Assembly (NCBI GenBank): GCA_007692755.1
Contig: REBL01000112.1
Location: forward strand, 1-64,000
Length of the DNA: 64,000 nt
Direction: 5' to 3'
Source: Nodularia sp. (in: cyanobacteria)
GTDB lineage: Bacteria; Cyanobacteriota; Cyanobacteriia; Cyanobacteriales; Nostocaceae
The translations under genes were made by a program, and so were the position numbers. The notes beneath the pieces were generated by a model, which saw only the letters and a program-made list of their open reading frames with translations, had not been told where the DNA came from and did no database searches. This document shows positions 47,664-56,137 of the stretch, piece by piece (position 1 is the stretch's first letter; each line of letters opens with the position of its first letter).

Positions 47664-49730
47664 ATGACAGAGCGGGATATTCCAGAACGTTGGCCCCCAT
47701 CCAGAGCAGGAGAGCCAGATGATATGAAAAGATTATCCCGAACGCCACAATTGGGAAAAACTCAAACATTTGGTGTCTCGGCTACTGGTTCTAACTCTAA
47801 GTCCGTGAAGCAACAAAAACAAGACACTTCGGAATTACCAATAAATAATCAGTCAGCAGAAACTCGTTTACCCAGTAAAAAGTCTTGGAAATCCCCACGC
47901 TGGATGAAAGGCTGGGTTTTGTGGGTGTTAATGTTGACGTTCATTCCTGGCGGTGTGGGATTCCTGGCGATGGCAATGCTGCTGAAGTTACCAACCGCCC
48001 CCAGTTGTCCCGCGATTTCCCGACCTTTTGTCAGTGCTTCAGTGAAGTTACATTGCGCTCAGATATCAGCTTCTAAGCAGAATGTGAATGATTTACTGCA
48101 AGCGATCGCTATAGTTAGTAACATATCAGATGATCACCCGTTACGGGGCGAAATTGATCGTTATTTAAAAGAATGGTCGCAGGATATTTTGCGGCTAGCA
48201 GACCAGAGTTTTCAGGCTGGAGATTTAGAGGAAGCGATCGCTACTGCGCGTAAAATACCTAATGATCTGCCGGCTTACCAATTAGTAGAAGAACAGGTTA
48301 CTAAATGGGAGTCGATTTGGTCTCAGGCAGAAGGTATATATCAAAATGCTGAAAGGGAATTAAAGGAACGGCGCTGGCAATCAGCGTTTTTGCTATCGGC
48401 TAGATTACTGCGTGTAGATAATCAATACTGGTCAAGTATTAAATATGATCAATTAAATAACTTGATCACTTCAGCACGGGAAGATGGTGATAAGTTAGCA
48501 AATGCTGAACGTTTAGCAAATAGCAAAGTAGTCAATAATTTACTAGAAGCGATAAAACTTTCGGAATCGATTAGAACGGAAAGTTATCTTTATGGAAAAG
48601 CGCAGGAGTTGATTCCCCAAATTGGCCGCAAGATGCTGGATTTGGCACGGGCGAGTCTGGATAGGCGGGATGCGAATACGGCTCTAGATATTGCTAGACA
48701 AATCCCAGATAATGCCAAATTGCAGGCTGAAGTGTCAGATTTTATGGCTTTGACTGATGCTCAAAGGAGTGCATGGATTGGTACGGTATCGGGTTTAGAA
48801 ACGGCTATCTTTCAAGCGCAACAAGTTGATGCTTCTAGGCCAATTTATGGTGAGGCACAACAATTGATTGCTCGTTGGCAAATGGAAATTGAAGATGTGG
48901 CGCGGTTAGAAAAAGCCCGGACACTTGCCAGCCAAGGTACTATTGAGTATTTAACAGCAGCGATTAGTGAAGTCCAAATGATTTCTTCTAATAACCCCCG
49001 CGCTTCAGAAGCGAGGAAGGAAGTCAGCCGTTGGCGTAACCAAGTGGAGACTATTGAAGATAGACCTATTTTGGAACGCGCTCAACAATTGGCATGGCTA
49101 AATGATATGAATTCTTTGCAAGCTGCAATATCTGAAGCTGGACAAATCCGGCGGGGTCGGGCTTTGTATTCGGAAGCACAGAGAAGAATTAGCACATGGA
49201 CGGCAACTGTTCAGCGAATACAAGATCAGCCATATTTAGATCAAGCAAGAATGCTGGCGCGGAGTGGTGATTTGGCTGGTGCGATTAATACAGTCCAGCC
49301 AATTGTATCATCAGGGCGATCGCTTGCTGGTGAAGCGAGGAAGGCTATGGATGATTGGCAAGGGCAAATCCGCGCTAGAGAAAACTGGAGTAGAGCCAGG
49401 GAGTTGGCTGCTGCTAGTACACCAGAAGCTTTGTCTCAAGCGATAGGACTGGCTGATAGGGTTCCCAGAAATAGCACTTTGCGGATGGATGCGAATATTG
49501 CTATTAATCAATGGAGTCAGCAATTATTAGATATTGCCCGTTCTCAGGGTGAGGTTAATATTCCTCGTGCTATTGAGACGGCTAAGTTAATTCCACGCAG
49601 TAGTTCTGTTTACAGTAGGGCGCAACAGCAAATTCAGAATTGGCAGTCTTTTCTCAATCCTGAACCTGAAGTATTTGAGCCTATTCTCCCCATTGGTGAG
49701 CAGCCTGTCCTCCCAACTATTGAGCGATAA
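47664..49730 (+). CDS. Large single-pass membrane protein with helical repeats
   Basis: The 688-residue product has a polar N-terminal head (about 1-80), a membrane helix (about 85-110, WVLWVLMLTFIPGGVGFLAM) and a long helical part. That part is built of recurring units with the pattern A..LA....L..AI......I......Y.EA...I..W, for example QARMLARSGDLAGAINTVQP and SEAQRRISTWTATVQRI. The repeats resemble TPR-like or coiled scaffolds and continue to a short proline-rich end. Similar cyanobacterial proteins are often labelled chromosome-segregation ATPase, but no ATPase motif is visible, so I leave the function open. Confidence 0.75.
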   Translation: MTERDIPERWPPSRAGEPDDMKRLSRTPQLGKTQTFGVSATGSNSKSVKQQKQDTSELPINNQSAETRLPSKKSWKSPRWMKGWVLWVLMLTFIPGGVGFLAMAMLLKLPTAPSCPAISRPFVSASVKLHCAQISASKQNVNDLLQAIAIVSNISDDHPLRGEIDRYLKEWSQDILRLADQSFQAGDLEEAIATARKIPNDLPAYQLVEEQVTKWESIWSQAEGIYQNAERELKERRWQSAFLLSARLLRVDNQYWSSIKYDQLNNLITSAREDGDKLANAERLANSKVVNNLLEAIKLSESIRTESYLYGKAQELIPQIGRKMLDLARASLDRRDANTALDIARQIPDNAKLQAEVSDFMALTDAQRSAWIGTVSGLETAIFQAQQVDASRPIYGEAQQLIARWQMEIEDVARLEKARTLASQGTIEYLTAAISEVQMISSNNPRASEARKEVSRWRNQVETIEDRPILERAQQLAWLNDMNSLQAAISEAGQIRRGRALYSEAQRRISTWTATVQRIQDQPYLDQARMLARSGDLAGAINTVQPIVSSGRSLAGEARKAMDDWQGQIRARENWSRARELAAASTPEALSQAIGLADRVPRNSTLRMDANIAINQWSQQLLDIARSQGEVNIPRAIETAKLIPRSSSVYSRAQQQIQNWQSFLNPEPEVFEPILPIGEQPVLPTIER

Positions 49731-49837
49731 TTCTTAATATGTCTTCATCAACCTTTTGCAAATAATATTTTTGTAGGAGGTTGATTTTGTTTAAGGAGTT
49801 AGCACAAAGGCGCAAAGCAAATATAACAGGCGATTAG

Positions 49838-49878
49838 AAATCGTGGCTACACAAACAAAGTCCGCCTGCGCGGACTCT
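49838..49878. repeat. Dispersed palindromic repeat (AGTCCGC...GCGGACT)
   Basis: AAATCGTGGCTACACAAACA leads into AGTCCGCCTGCGCGGACT, a stem with arms AGTCCGC and GCGGACT (49858-49875). A second copy lies near 53548-53610, where the palindrome is split by another repeat. It lies 25 bp before the CRISPR array's far end. Confidence 0.75.
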
Positions 49879-49903
49879 AGAAAATACAAATTTCTTCTTC
49901 CTT

Positions 49904-51960
49904 GTTTCAATCCCTGATAGGGATTATTAGTAATTGGAACAATCTCTACTATCCCCAGAAGTAGCAGAATGGGGGTTTCAATCCCTGATAGGGATTATTA
50001 GTAATTGGAACTCCATTGTTCATTTCTTAAGCTGCATTTAAACTTGTTTCAATCCCTGATAGGGATTATTAGTAATTGGAACGAGAAGCAGGTAAAGAAT
50101 AACCAATAAGCTCATTAGTTTCAATCCCTGATAGGGATTATTAGTAATTGGAACTTGTAATAGTTTAGGCGATCCACGATTGCCACCAAGTTTCAATCCC
50201 TGATAGGGATTATTAGTAATTGGAACATCCTGCTTATATCATTGAAAGAGCTAAAACTGCTGTTTCAATCCCTGATAGGGATTATTAGTAATTGGAACGT
50301 GGCTTAACGGTCTAGGTGGAGACAATCTGATAGGTTTCAATCCCTGATAGGGATTATTAGTAATTGGAACATGGAAATCAGAGCTTGATGATTCTGATGG
50401 GGAAGTTTCAATCCCTGATAGGGATTATTAGTAATTGGAACGCATTTTTAATTCTTGTCCAATCTAAGCGATTTTTATCGTTTCAATCCCTGATAGGGAT
50501 TATTAGTAATTGGAACCAGACAAAGAATAAAGAGCGTGGTGGTTTTTGCTTCGTTTCAATCCCTGATAGGGATTATTAGTAATTGGAACAAGGCTCTAAA
50601 GTTATGCGAGTCCCCTCAAATCTGTTTCAATCCCTGATAGGGATTATTAGTAATTGGAACAACTATCTTCTTTTCTGATTTAGATATTTTTCTAGTGTTT
50701 CAATCCCTGATAGGGATTATTAGTAATTGGAACCAAATCTAAACATTCTTCTTTTGTTCTGCGTAGCAAGTTTCAATCCCTGATAGGGATTATTAGTAAT
50801 TGGAACCAAAATCTTTGTCATTTTGAATTGATTGGGCAAAGTTTCAATCCCTGATAGGGATTATTAGTAATTGGAACTGCTGCTGGTATTACTGCACTTC
50901 AAAATAAAGCTGGTTTCAATCCCTGATAGGGATTATTAGTAATTGGAACATAATCTCTACGCCACCACTGCGGGGCTGGGCTTGTTTCAATCCCTGATAG
51001 GGATTATTAGTAATTGGAACTCAAAATTAGAAAGGGGCGGGTCTCTGGTAAACCGTTTCAATCCCTGATAGGGATTATTAGTAATTGGAACCAGGGACTA
51101 AAGTTTTGCTAGCACCCATTTTGTTGTTTCAATCCCTGATAGGGATTATTAGTAATTGGAACATTGATAATTAATTCCAATATTCTAAAAGCCTCGGGTT
51201 TCAATCCCTGATAGGGATTATTAGTAATTGGAACTTCAACAAAGACAATCTTCTAATCAATGTAATTTGTTTCAATCCCTGATAGGGATTATTAGTAATT
51301 GGAACCTACAAATGAGGCTTTAATTATGCAATCTTTACCTCGTTTCAATCCCTGATAGGGATTATTAGTAATTGGAACGCATGAGTGGGTTACAGGAAAT
51401 GATTCAAACTAGGTTTGTTTCAATCCCTGATAGGGATTATTAGTAATTGGAACATAAATTTGTCTGCTACTCCCATGAAAAATGGTAGTTTCAATCCCTG
51501 ATAGGGATTATTAGTAATTGGAACGGCTTGTCCCCCTTTTTTTTAAACTTTCCTTATTGTTTCAATCCCTGATAGGGATTATTAGTAATTGGAACGCTAC
51601 TGATTTTGTTAATATTTCCTCTTCTTCACAGGTTTCAATCCCTGATAGGGATTATTAGTAATTGGAACAAATTGGGAGGCGAATAGCCTTAGTGGGAGGT
51701 TTAGAAGGTTTCAATCCCTGATAGGGATTATTAGTAATTGGAACCTAGGTGAATGTGGAGATGTAGTTACTATATATAGGTTTCAATCCCTGATAGGGAT
51801 TATTAGTAATTGGAACAAGCCACCTTCATATTTTTTAGTCTCCTCAGTTTCTGGTTTCAATCCCTGATAGGGATTATTAGTAATTGGAACTGGTTGTGGT
51901 TAATAAAAAAATGGCTACAGGATGTTTCAATCCCTGATAGGGATTATTAGTAATTGGAAC
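49904..51960 (-). CRISPR. Type I-D CRISPR array, 29 repeats and 28 spacers
   Basis: I count 29 copies of a 37-bp repeat that begins GTTTCAATCCCTGATAGGG and ends TTAGTAATTGGAAC on the plus strand. I saw no mismatch among copies. The 28 spacers are 33-39 bp, mostly 34-36. On the minus strand the repeat ends GGGATTGAAAC, with a small stem AATCCC/GGGATT, which is the usual crRNA orientation (5' handle ATTGAAAC). The cas genes and the leader side lie at the right end (about 51961), so transcription runs leftward, and the newest spacers should be at the right and the oldest near 49904. Confidence 0.98.
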
Positions 51961-52215
51961 CGCTCACAGTTGAAAGCGTTGATATATTTGGTTTTCAAGG
52001 TACTGTTCCGTCAATCTAAAATGAATATAGCTTTTCAGGAATTGGGTTGTCAAGAGAGACATTTGAATAAATAGCTCAAAAGCTTTCATATCAAGGCTTT
52101 CGGGGTTTGCGTCAACCTCCATTCAGGTGTGAGAGGGTTCAAAGCCAGATGAGGTAAGGATTTCAGGCGTAAAATTTTCAATGTTCAAAAAAACACCTAC
52201 TGGTTGACGCAAAAC
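51961..52215 (-). promoter_or_regulatory. CRISPR leader region with inverted repeat
   Basis: The 255 bp between cas2 and the array should hold the leader, since the array reads leftward from here. TTTGCGTCAACC (52106-52117) and GGTTGACGCAAA (52202-52213) are exact inverted 12-mers about 85 bp apart. Inside them, CAGGTG (52125) and CACCT (52194) continue the pairing weakly. The part next to the first repeat is AT-rich. Promoter and integration motifs are plausible but not proven. Confidence 0.7.
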
Positions 52216-52488
52216 TCAGGCAAAAAATATTGTGGTGTCTCTTGGCATATCACCGCCGATGCGCTCAACTTTTCCCTGACAGCAAGCACAGAGGAAATAA
52301 AAGCGGATGTTGTCTTCGTTGGGTTTGATGATTTTAGACAAGCGCGATCGCAGTTTAGCATACTGAGTCTTGGTCAAGTCGCACTCAAATACAGAATATT
52401 GCATCCACTGTCCGTAAGATTTGAGAATCTTGTGAACTTTGGTGCGGCGCTTGTCTTCTGAGATATCGTAGGAAATTACTATAAACAT
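52216..52488 (-). CDS. cas2: CRISPR-associated endonuclease Cas2
   Basis: Cas2 forms the core of the spacer-integration complex with Cas1. The 90-residue ferredoxin-fold protein begins MFIVISYDISEDKRRTKVHK, with the conserved Asp8 after the first strand, and has QYSVFECDLTKTQY. The final residues CCQGKVERIGG match the family's last strand. It starts 11 bp after cas1 ends and is the last cas gene before the leader. Confidence 0.96.
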   Translation of the reverse strand: MFIVISYDISEDKRRTKVHKILKSYGQWMQYSVFECDLTKTQYAKLRSRLSKIIKPNEDNIRFYFLCACCQGKVERIGGDMPRDTTIFFA

Positions 52489-52499
52489 GATGATTGGAT

Positions 52500-53501
52500 T
52501 TACTTCATGACTAATGGGGGATACTTGTCAATTTCTCCCAGGAGATATTTAGCTAGGAAACGTCCTTGAATTTCAAAGGATTCTTGATAAGAATATTGTT
52601 TCTGCATGACGGGATGCTTAAACTTACTCAGTTTCTTTTCTTGATATAGTCGCAGAAAATTATGCAATCCTTCTTTGGTGAGTGAAACAGCACCACTAAC
52701 AGGTTCAGTTATAAAGTCTTTTGGTGCTAAAATCCGGCGATTAATGGTAGATAAAACTACAGCATCTACTATTAATGGTCGAAATTCTTCCATTAAATCA
52801 AGTGCTAATGAAGGTCTGCCATATCGCTCTGTATGCAAGTATCCTAAATAAGGGTCAAAACCAACCATATTTAAAGCGCCTTGGATATCGTGACGCAGTA
52901 GGGAATAACCTAAACTCAAAAGTGAGTTTACTGGGTCTGTGGGAGGGCGACGGTTGCGGGTAGAAAAGCTAAAGTTATCGACTCGAATTAGTTGATTAAA
53001 ACAACCAAAGTAGGCTGCACTCCCAGCACCTTCATAACCTCTGAGAGAATTAATTGTTTTGGCTTGCTCCAGGGAGGCGATCGCATGAGATAATTGAGTA
53101 ATTCCTGAGTTTAAATCTAGGTCATAACGGCGTTGTGCTAGTAATAAAGATTGACGGTAATTTTTCAGTTTTCCCCTGACAAAACCTTGAGTTACATGGA
53201 TTGCTTGTGCTGATTCGCCGGCGGCTTTCCATTGGGCGTTACGAACGAAAATATTTTTACCCATATCGGGTTCTAAACGAGCGAGAAATTTCCCATTAAA
53301 GTTGAGATAAGTGACGGGAATTTTTCTAGAAATCAGTTCAAAAATAGCCGCCGGGGAAATATTAGCTCTCCCCATGATGACTACGCCATCAACTTTAATC
53401 AGAGGTGCATCGAAAACTGTCTTTTTATCAGCTTTGACAATCAGAAGTTCATCAACTTTGCCAATATAGGCTTCTTCTTGTGTGACGTAAACTGTTCCCA
53501 T
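52500..53501 (-). CDS. cas1: CRISPR-associated integrase Cas1
   Basis: Cas1 inserts new spacers next to the leader. The 333-residue product (from the ATG at 53501, with GGAG 8 bases upstream) has the metal site E157 (RGYEGAGSAAYFG), H223 (YLHTERYGRPSLALDL) and D235/E238-E239 (DLMEEFRP). An upstream ATG at 53513 would add four residues without support. The sequence shows DPVNSLLSLGYSLLRHDIQG, typical of type I Cas1. It is cotranscribed with cas2. Cas4 upstream suggests it helps select spacer length and PAM. Confidence 0.96.
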   Translation of the reverse strand: MGTVYVTQEEAYIGKVDELLIVKADKKTVFDAPLIKVDGVVIMGRANISPAAIFELISRKIPVTYLNFNGKFLARLEPDMGKNIFVRNAQWKAAGESAQAIHVTQGFVRGKLKNYRQSLLLAQRRYDLDLNSGITQLSHAIASLEQAKTINSLRGYEGAGSAAYFGCFNQLIRVDNFSFSTRNRRPPTDPVNSLLSLGYSLLRHDIQGALNMVGFDPYLGYLHTERYGRPSLALDLMEEFRPLIVDAVVLSTINRRILAPKDFITEPVSGAVSLTKEGLHNFLRLYQEKKLSKFKHPVMQKQYSYQESFEIQGRFLAKYLLGEIDKYPPLVMK

Positions 53502-53513
53502 GATTTTCTCCAA

Positions 53514-53786
53514 AATTAAATAATGTTTCTCAAACCCTCAGACTAGAAGTCTGGGGCTACACAAACCAAGTCCGCACTTCGACAAGCTCAGTGACCACCT
53601 GCGCGGACTAACTTAGATATAAGAAGCTCGTAGTAAGGGCTTTAGCCCTTATTTGTTTTAGCGGTGTTGAATGTAAAATAAGGAATATAGAAGATGGAGA
53701 GGACTAAAGTCCTCACTACGAACCTGAAGATGGTGAGGAGTGAAGTCCTCTCTACGAGACGCTACGCGAACACTACGAGCTTGAAG
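53514..53786. repeat. Nested dispersed repeats between cas4 and cas1
   Basis: AAGTCCGC (53570-53577) and TGCGCGGACT (53600-53609) are the two halves of the palindromic repeat seen at 49858-49875. Here a CTTCGACAAGCTCAGTGACC unit is inserted between them. Further on, TAGCCCTTA, TCCTCACTACGA and GAAGTCCTCTCTACGAGACG units form hairpin-like pairs, and GAGACGCTACGCGAAC at 53756-53771 is the inverse of 31665-31680. No gene is present. Confidence 0.75.
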
Positions 53787-54377
53787 TTAATTGGCTTCTT
53801 GATAGTTTCTTAATTTGTCAGATGCTTTGGGTAAACATTGCGAATAAAGACTACAACCTTTGCACCTTTTACTGTAAGATGGTGTTGGCATCTTGCCAGT
53901 TTCGAGTAAATTTGTCACGGCTGCAATGGTAGCGATCGCACTGTCTCGGAGTTCTTGATTAATCTCGACTAATTGTCGTTGATGGGAATGGGCATAATAG
54001 ATATATCCGATGTTGATATTTTGCCCTGTCATTTCTTCTAAACATAATGCTTGGGCGCAAACTTGCAATTCATCGTTATCCCATTCACCTTTACGTCCGC
54101 GTTTGTATTCGATGGGATAATATTCACCTGAGACGACTTCGATTAAGTCAGATTTACCGATGAGTTTATATTTTTCTGACTTCAAATAAATTGCTCGAAT
54201 TTGCCAAGTATCTTCTTTGTTAATATCGCCTGTGGTGTGAACTCGGTCATGTAAAGCTGTACCTTCAATTGTATATTGATTGTCGGTAAATTCGCCAGCA
54301 CAAAACATCCGCCAGCAGCGATGGGAACAATAGGCGTATTGGTTCAACGCTGCAATTTGGATATATTCGTAATTCAT
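53787..54377 (-). CDS. cas4: CRISPR-associated exonuclease Cas4
   Basis: Cas4 is a RecB-like nuclease with an iron-sulfur cluster; it trims prespacers and helps choose the PAM. The 196-residue protein has C17 or C21 near the N terminus and C172, C175 and C181 near the C terminus (CKGCSLYSQC), the cluster ligands. The nuclease core shows GKSDLIEVVSGEYYPIEYKRG, with the D...E.K residues intact. It lies upstream of cas1 on the same strand, separated by repeat DNA of 273 bp. Confidence 0.94.
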   Translation of the reverse strand: MNYEYIQIAALNQYAYCSHRCWRMFCAGEFTDNQYTIEGTALHDRVHTTGDINKEDTWQIRAIYLKSEKYKLIGKSDLIEVVSGEYYPIEYKRGRKGEWDNDELQVCAQALCLEEMTGQNINIGYIYYAHSHQRQLVEINQELRDSAIATIAAVTNLLETGKMPTPSYSKRCKGCSLYSQCLPKASDKLRNYQEAN

Positions 54378-54441
54378 AATTCGTAGTTCGTAATTCGTAA
54401 TAGAGCCTACGGCACGCTAACGCGAACGTAATTCGTAATTT
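54378..54441. repeat. TTCGTAA and CTACGGCACGC repeats between cas6 and cas4
   Basis: AATTCGTAGTTCGTAATTCG (54386-54399) and GAGCCTACGGCACGCTAACG are dispersed repeat units of two families. They sit in the only gap between cas6 and cas4. Confidence 0.7.
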
Positions 54442-55272
54442 TCAACGATATGAACGTCGGATCATCCCCATACCCATTGTGGTTTTTCTTCCTACTCCTG
54501 CATATAAAGCAAAGTCAGCTAAGGCGTTGAGTTGCTTTATTTGTGTCGGTTCAATTTCACCTAAAATGCGATAATTAACGTCTCCAACTATGCCTATGAA
54601 TTTGCTGCGGGAGTCTGCTACAATTTCTGTGCGAATGTTGACAAAGGAGGGAAATATTGACTCGATGGAAAATTGAGAAAATTCAATTCCACTATATTTA
54701 TTCCACCGGGAAAGCAGGGAGTTAAAAACACATTCTCTGGTGGGAAGGGTGGTGTCAAATTTTCCTTGACGAAAGGCGGTAGGTGTGAAGAAAGTCAAAT
54801 CAATGGCGCGATCGCTTTCGCTGGCTTGCTCGTATAATTGAGTGTAGCTACAGGCATTTGCCCAAGGTTGGCTAGATTGGGGTGTCCCTTGAATGCTGGT
54901 AATATACAAGTCAGCAGGGCCAAGATGCCAAGGATGATTGGGGTTAAGATTCAGCCATAGTTGGGTAAGTTGGCTAAATAGTGTGTCATCTAAGAGAGAA
55001 ATGCGCCACCAACAAGGAGTTCCGGCGGATATGGGTATTTGATGTGAGTGTTGGAGTTTGGATATTCCCCTCCTTTTATAAAAACGGAAATCAGTTTGCA
55101 GGGGTGAGAGGGTGAAGGCTTTATCTGCGGTAGAATCATGTAGGCGATCGCCTAATGCGTGATCTACAGAACTAACAAGGGTCAAAAATAGTGCGTGCAG
55201 ATGTCTCCCTGTGAGAAACTGAGAAGGGATAGACGATTGCGGAAGTAGATTGAGAATTAAGCTATGAGGCAT
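54442..55272 (-). CDS. cas6: CRISPR RNA endonuclease Cas6
   Basis: Cas6 cuts the pre-crRNA within the repeat. The 276-residue product has two RRM-like halves. The family's glycine-rich loop is near the C terminus: LADFALYAGVGRKTTMGMGM, followed by IRRSYR. The N-terminal half has LPQSSIPSQFLTGRHLHALF, with histidines that could serve in catalysis. The repeat it must bind has a short AATCCC/GGGATT stem ahead of the GAAAC end. It lies downstream of the 2OG oxygenase gene by 80 bp. Confidence 0.92.
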   Translation of the reverse strand: MPHSLILNLLPQSSIPSQFLTGRHLHALFLTLVSSVDHALGDRLHDSTADKAFTLSPLQTDFRFYKRRGISKLQHSHQIPISAGTPCWWRISLLDDTLFSQLTQLWLNLNPNHPWHLGPADLYITSIQGTPQSSQPWANACSYTQLYEQASESDRAIDLTFFTPTAFRQGKFDTTLPTRECVFNSLLSRWNKYSGIEFSQFSIESIFPSFVNIRTEIVADSRSKFIGIVGDVNYRILGEIEPTQIKQLNALADFALYAGVGRKTTMGMGMIRRSYR

Positions 55273-55352
55273 ATTTTTAATAATTCGTAATTCGTAATTC
55301 GTAATTCGTAATTAGGAATTGGGAAGTAGCTTGAGGTTTAAAAGTCAAAAAT
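55273..55352. repeat. AATTCGT tandem heptamers before cas6
   Basis: AATTCGTAATTCGTAATTCG runs from 55281 to about 55315, about four to five units of the heptamer AATTCGT. Related tracts lie at 35969-36077 and 54378-54441. Confidence 0.8.
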
Positions 55353-55964
55353 TTACTTGCGTTTTTTGGTGGTGGATTGAGCTATTCTTGATTCCACGGT
55401 AAATTCTGGGATTTCTGCGAGTTCCGCTTCACTCAAACTATACTGTTCACAAACTAAACTCAAGCGATTTCCCGGTGTTTTCACAGCGTTGACGGAGTGA
55501 GTTAAATCACCTTGGAAGTAAACTAAAGTATTTGCTTGGGGTTTAATTTGTCCCAGTTGGCGTTTATGGGACTTCAGTACAAGTTCTCCTCCTTCCATAT
55601 TTTCAGGTAAACGCACATAAAGAACACTGACTACTGCTGGCGGTTCTACGGTTTTGCAGTAAGAACGCAGCGAGCGGTCAATGTGCGGGTCTACACGGGA
55701 ACCTTCTTTCAGTTGTAACGGATTGAGGTAAAAAGCATTACAACCCGGTTGGAGAGCCAAATCGAGGTATGATTTGAAGTAAGGGAATCTTTCTTGTACA
55801 GTGGAAATGTGCGATCGCCTAAATACTACAGAAAATCCCTTAGTCCCGACAAAATCGCGGTTGAGATTGTTGATAGCAAAATAGCGACAAGCTTGAATTT
55901 CGCCCCATAAATTATTTAGGTATTCGCTAGAAAAAGCCTTTGGTTGTTGTTGAAAATGTTTCAC
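55353..55964 (-). CDS. 2-oxoglutarate/Fe(II)-dependent oxygenase within the cas gene series
   Basis: The 203-residue product has the double-stranded beta-helix metal site of the prolyl-hydroxylase-like superfamily: H94-x-D96 (DPHIDRSL), distal H156 (GDLTHSV) and the 2-oxoglutarate-binding R167 (PGNRLSL). The N-terminal part (FVGTKGFSVVFRRSHISTVQ) resembles small cyanobacterial members that hydroxylate unknown substrates. All four residues are intact, so it should be active. It lies between cas5d and cas6 on the same strand, so it is embedded in the I-D locus. A hairpin after csc1 may uncouple its transcription from the genes upstream. Whether it has a role in the CRISPR system is unknown. Confidence 0.88.
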   Translation of the reverse strand: MKHFQQQPKAFSSEYLNNLWGEIQACRYFAINNLNRDFVGTKGFSVVFRRSHISTVQERFPYFKSYLDLALQPGCNAFYLNPLQLKEGSRVDPHIDRSLRSYCKTVEPPAVVSVLYVRLPENMEGGELVLKSHKRQLGQIKPQANTLVYFQGDLTHSVNAVKTPGNRLSLVCEQYSLSEAELAEIPEFTVESRIAQSTTKKRK

Positions 55965-56084
55965 GGTGGGTATAGAAACTGATGATAAACGTAGCAGATT
56001 GCAAGTAATAAGTAGTAAAACTCTTGTGGGGTGGGCATCCTGCCCGCCCTTCTACTTGTTTACATTAAATATGCTGTAAAATTA
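55965..56084. repeat. Repeat copy before the oxygenase gene
   Basis: AACTCTTGTGGGGTGGGCAT and CCTGCCCGCC (56021-56049) repeat the sequence near 10815-10843. The motif GGGCATCCTGCCC is self-complementary. Confidence 0.8.
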
Positions 56085-56127
56085 GGAACCACAAGGAATA
56101 AAACCAGAAGTGTTCATCTGTGGTTCC
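56085..56127 (-). terminator. Hairpin after csc1, possible partial terminator
   Basis: GGAACCACA (56085-56093) and TGTGGTTCC (56119-56127) pair exactly around a 25-base loop. On the minus strand the hairpin starts 11 bp after the csc1 stop and is followed by TAATTTTA. It could stop or attenuate transcription before the oxygenase and adaptation genes. Confidence 0.5.
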
Positions 56128-56137
56128 ATACTCATAA

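Noticed and set aside
50364-50579. Open frame running through the CRISPR array
   Set aside because: It consists of translated repeats and spacers; the array explains it.
49904-51960. Spacers that match genes in this window
   Set aside because: Reading the spacers by eye I found no match to other parts of the window; a proper search was not possible.
52204-52461. Plus-strand frame opposite cas2
   Set aside because: Antisense to a clear Cas2 gene with no coding features of its own.
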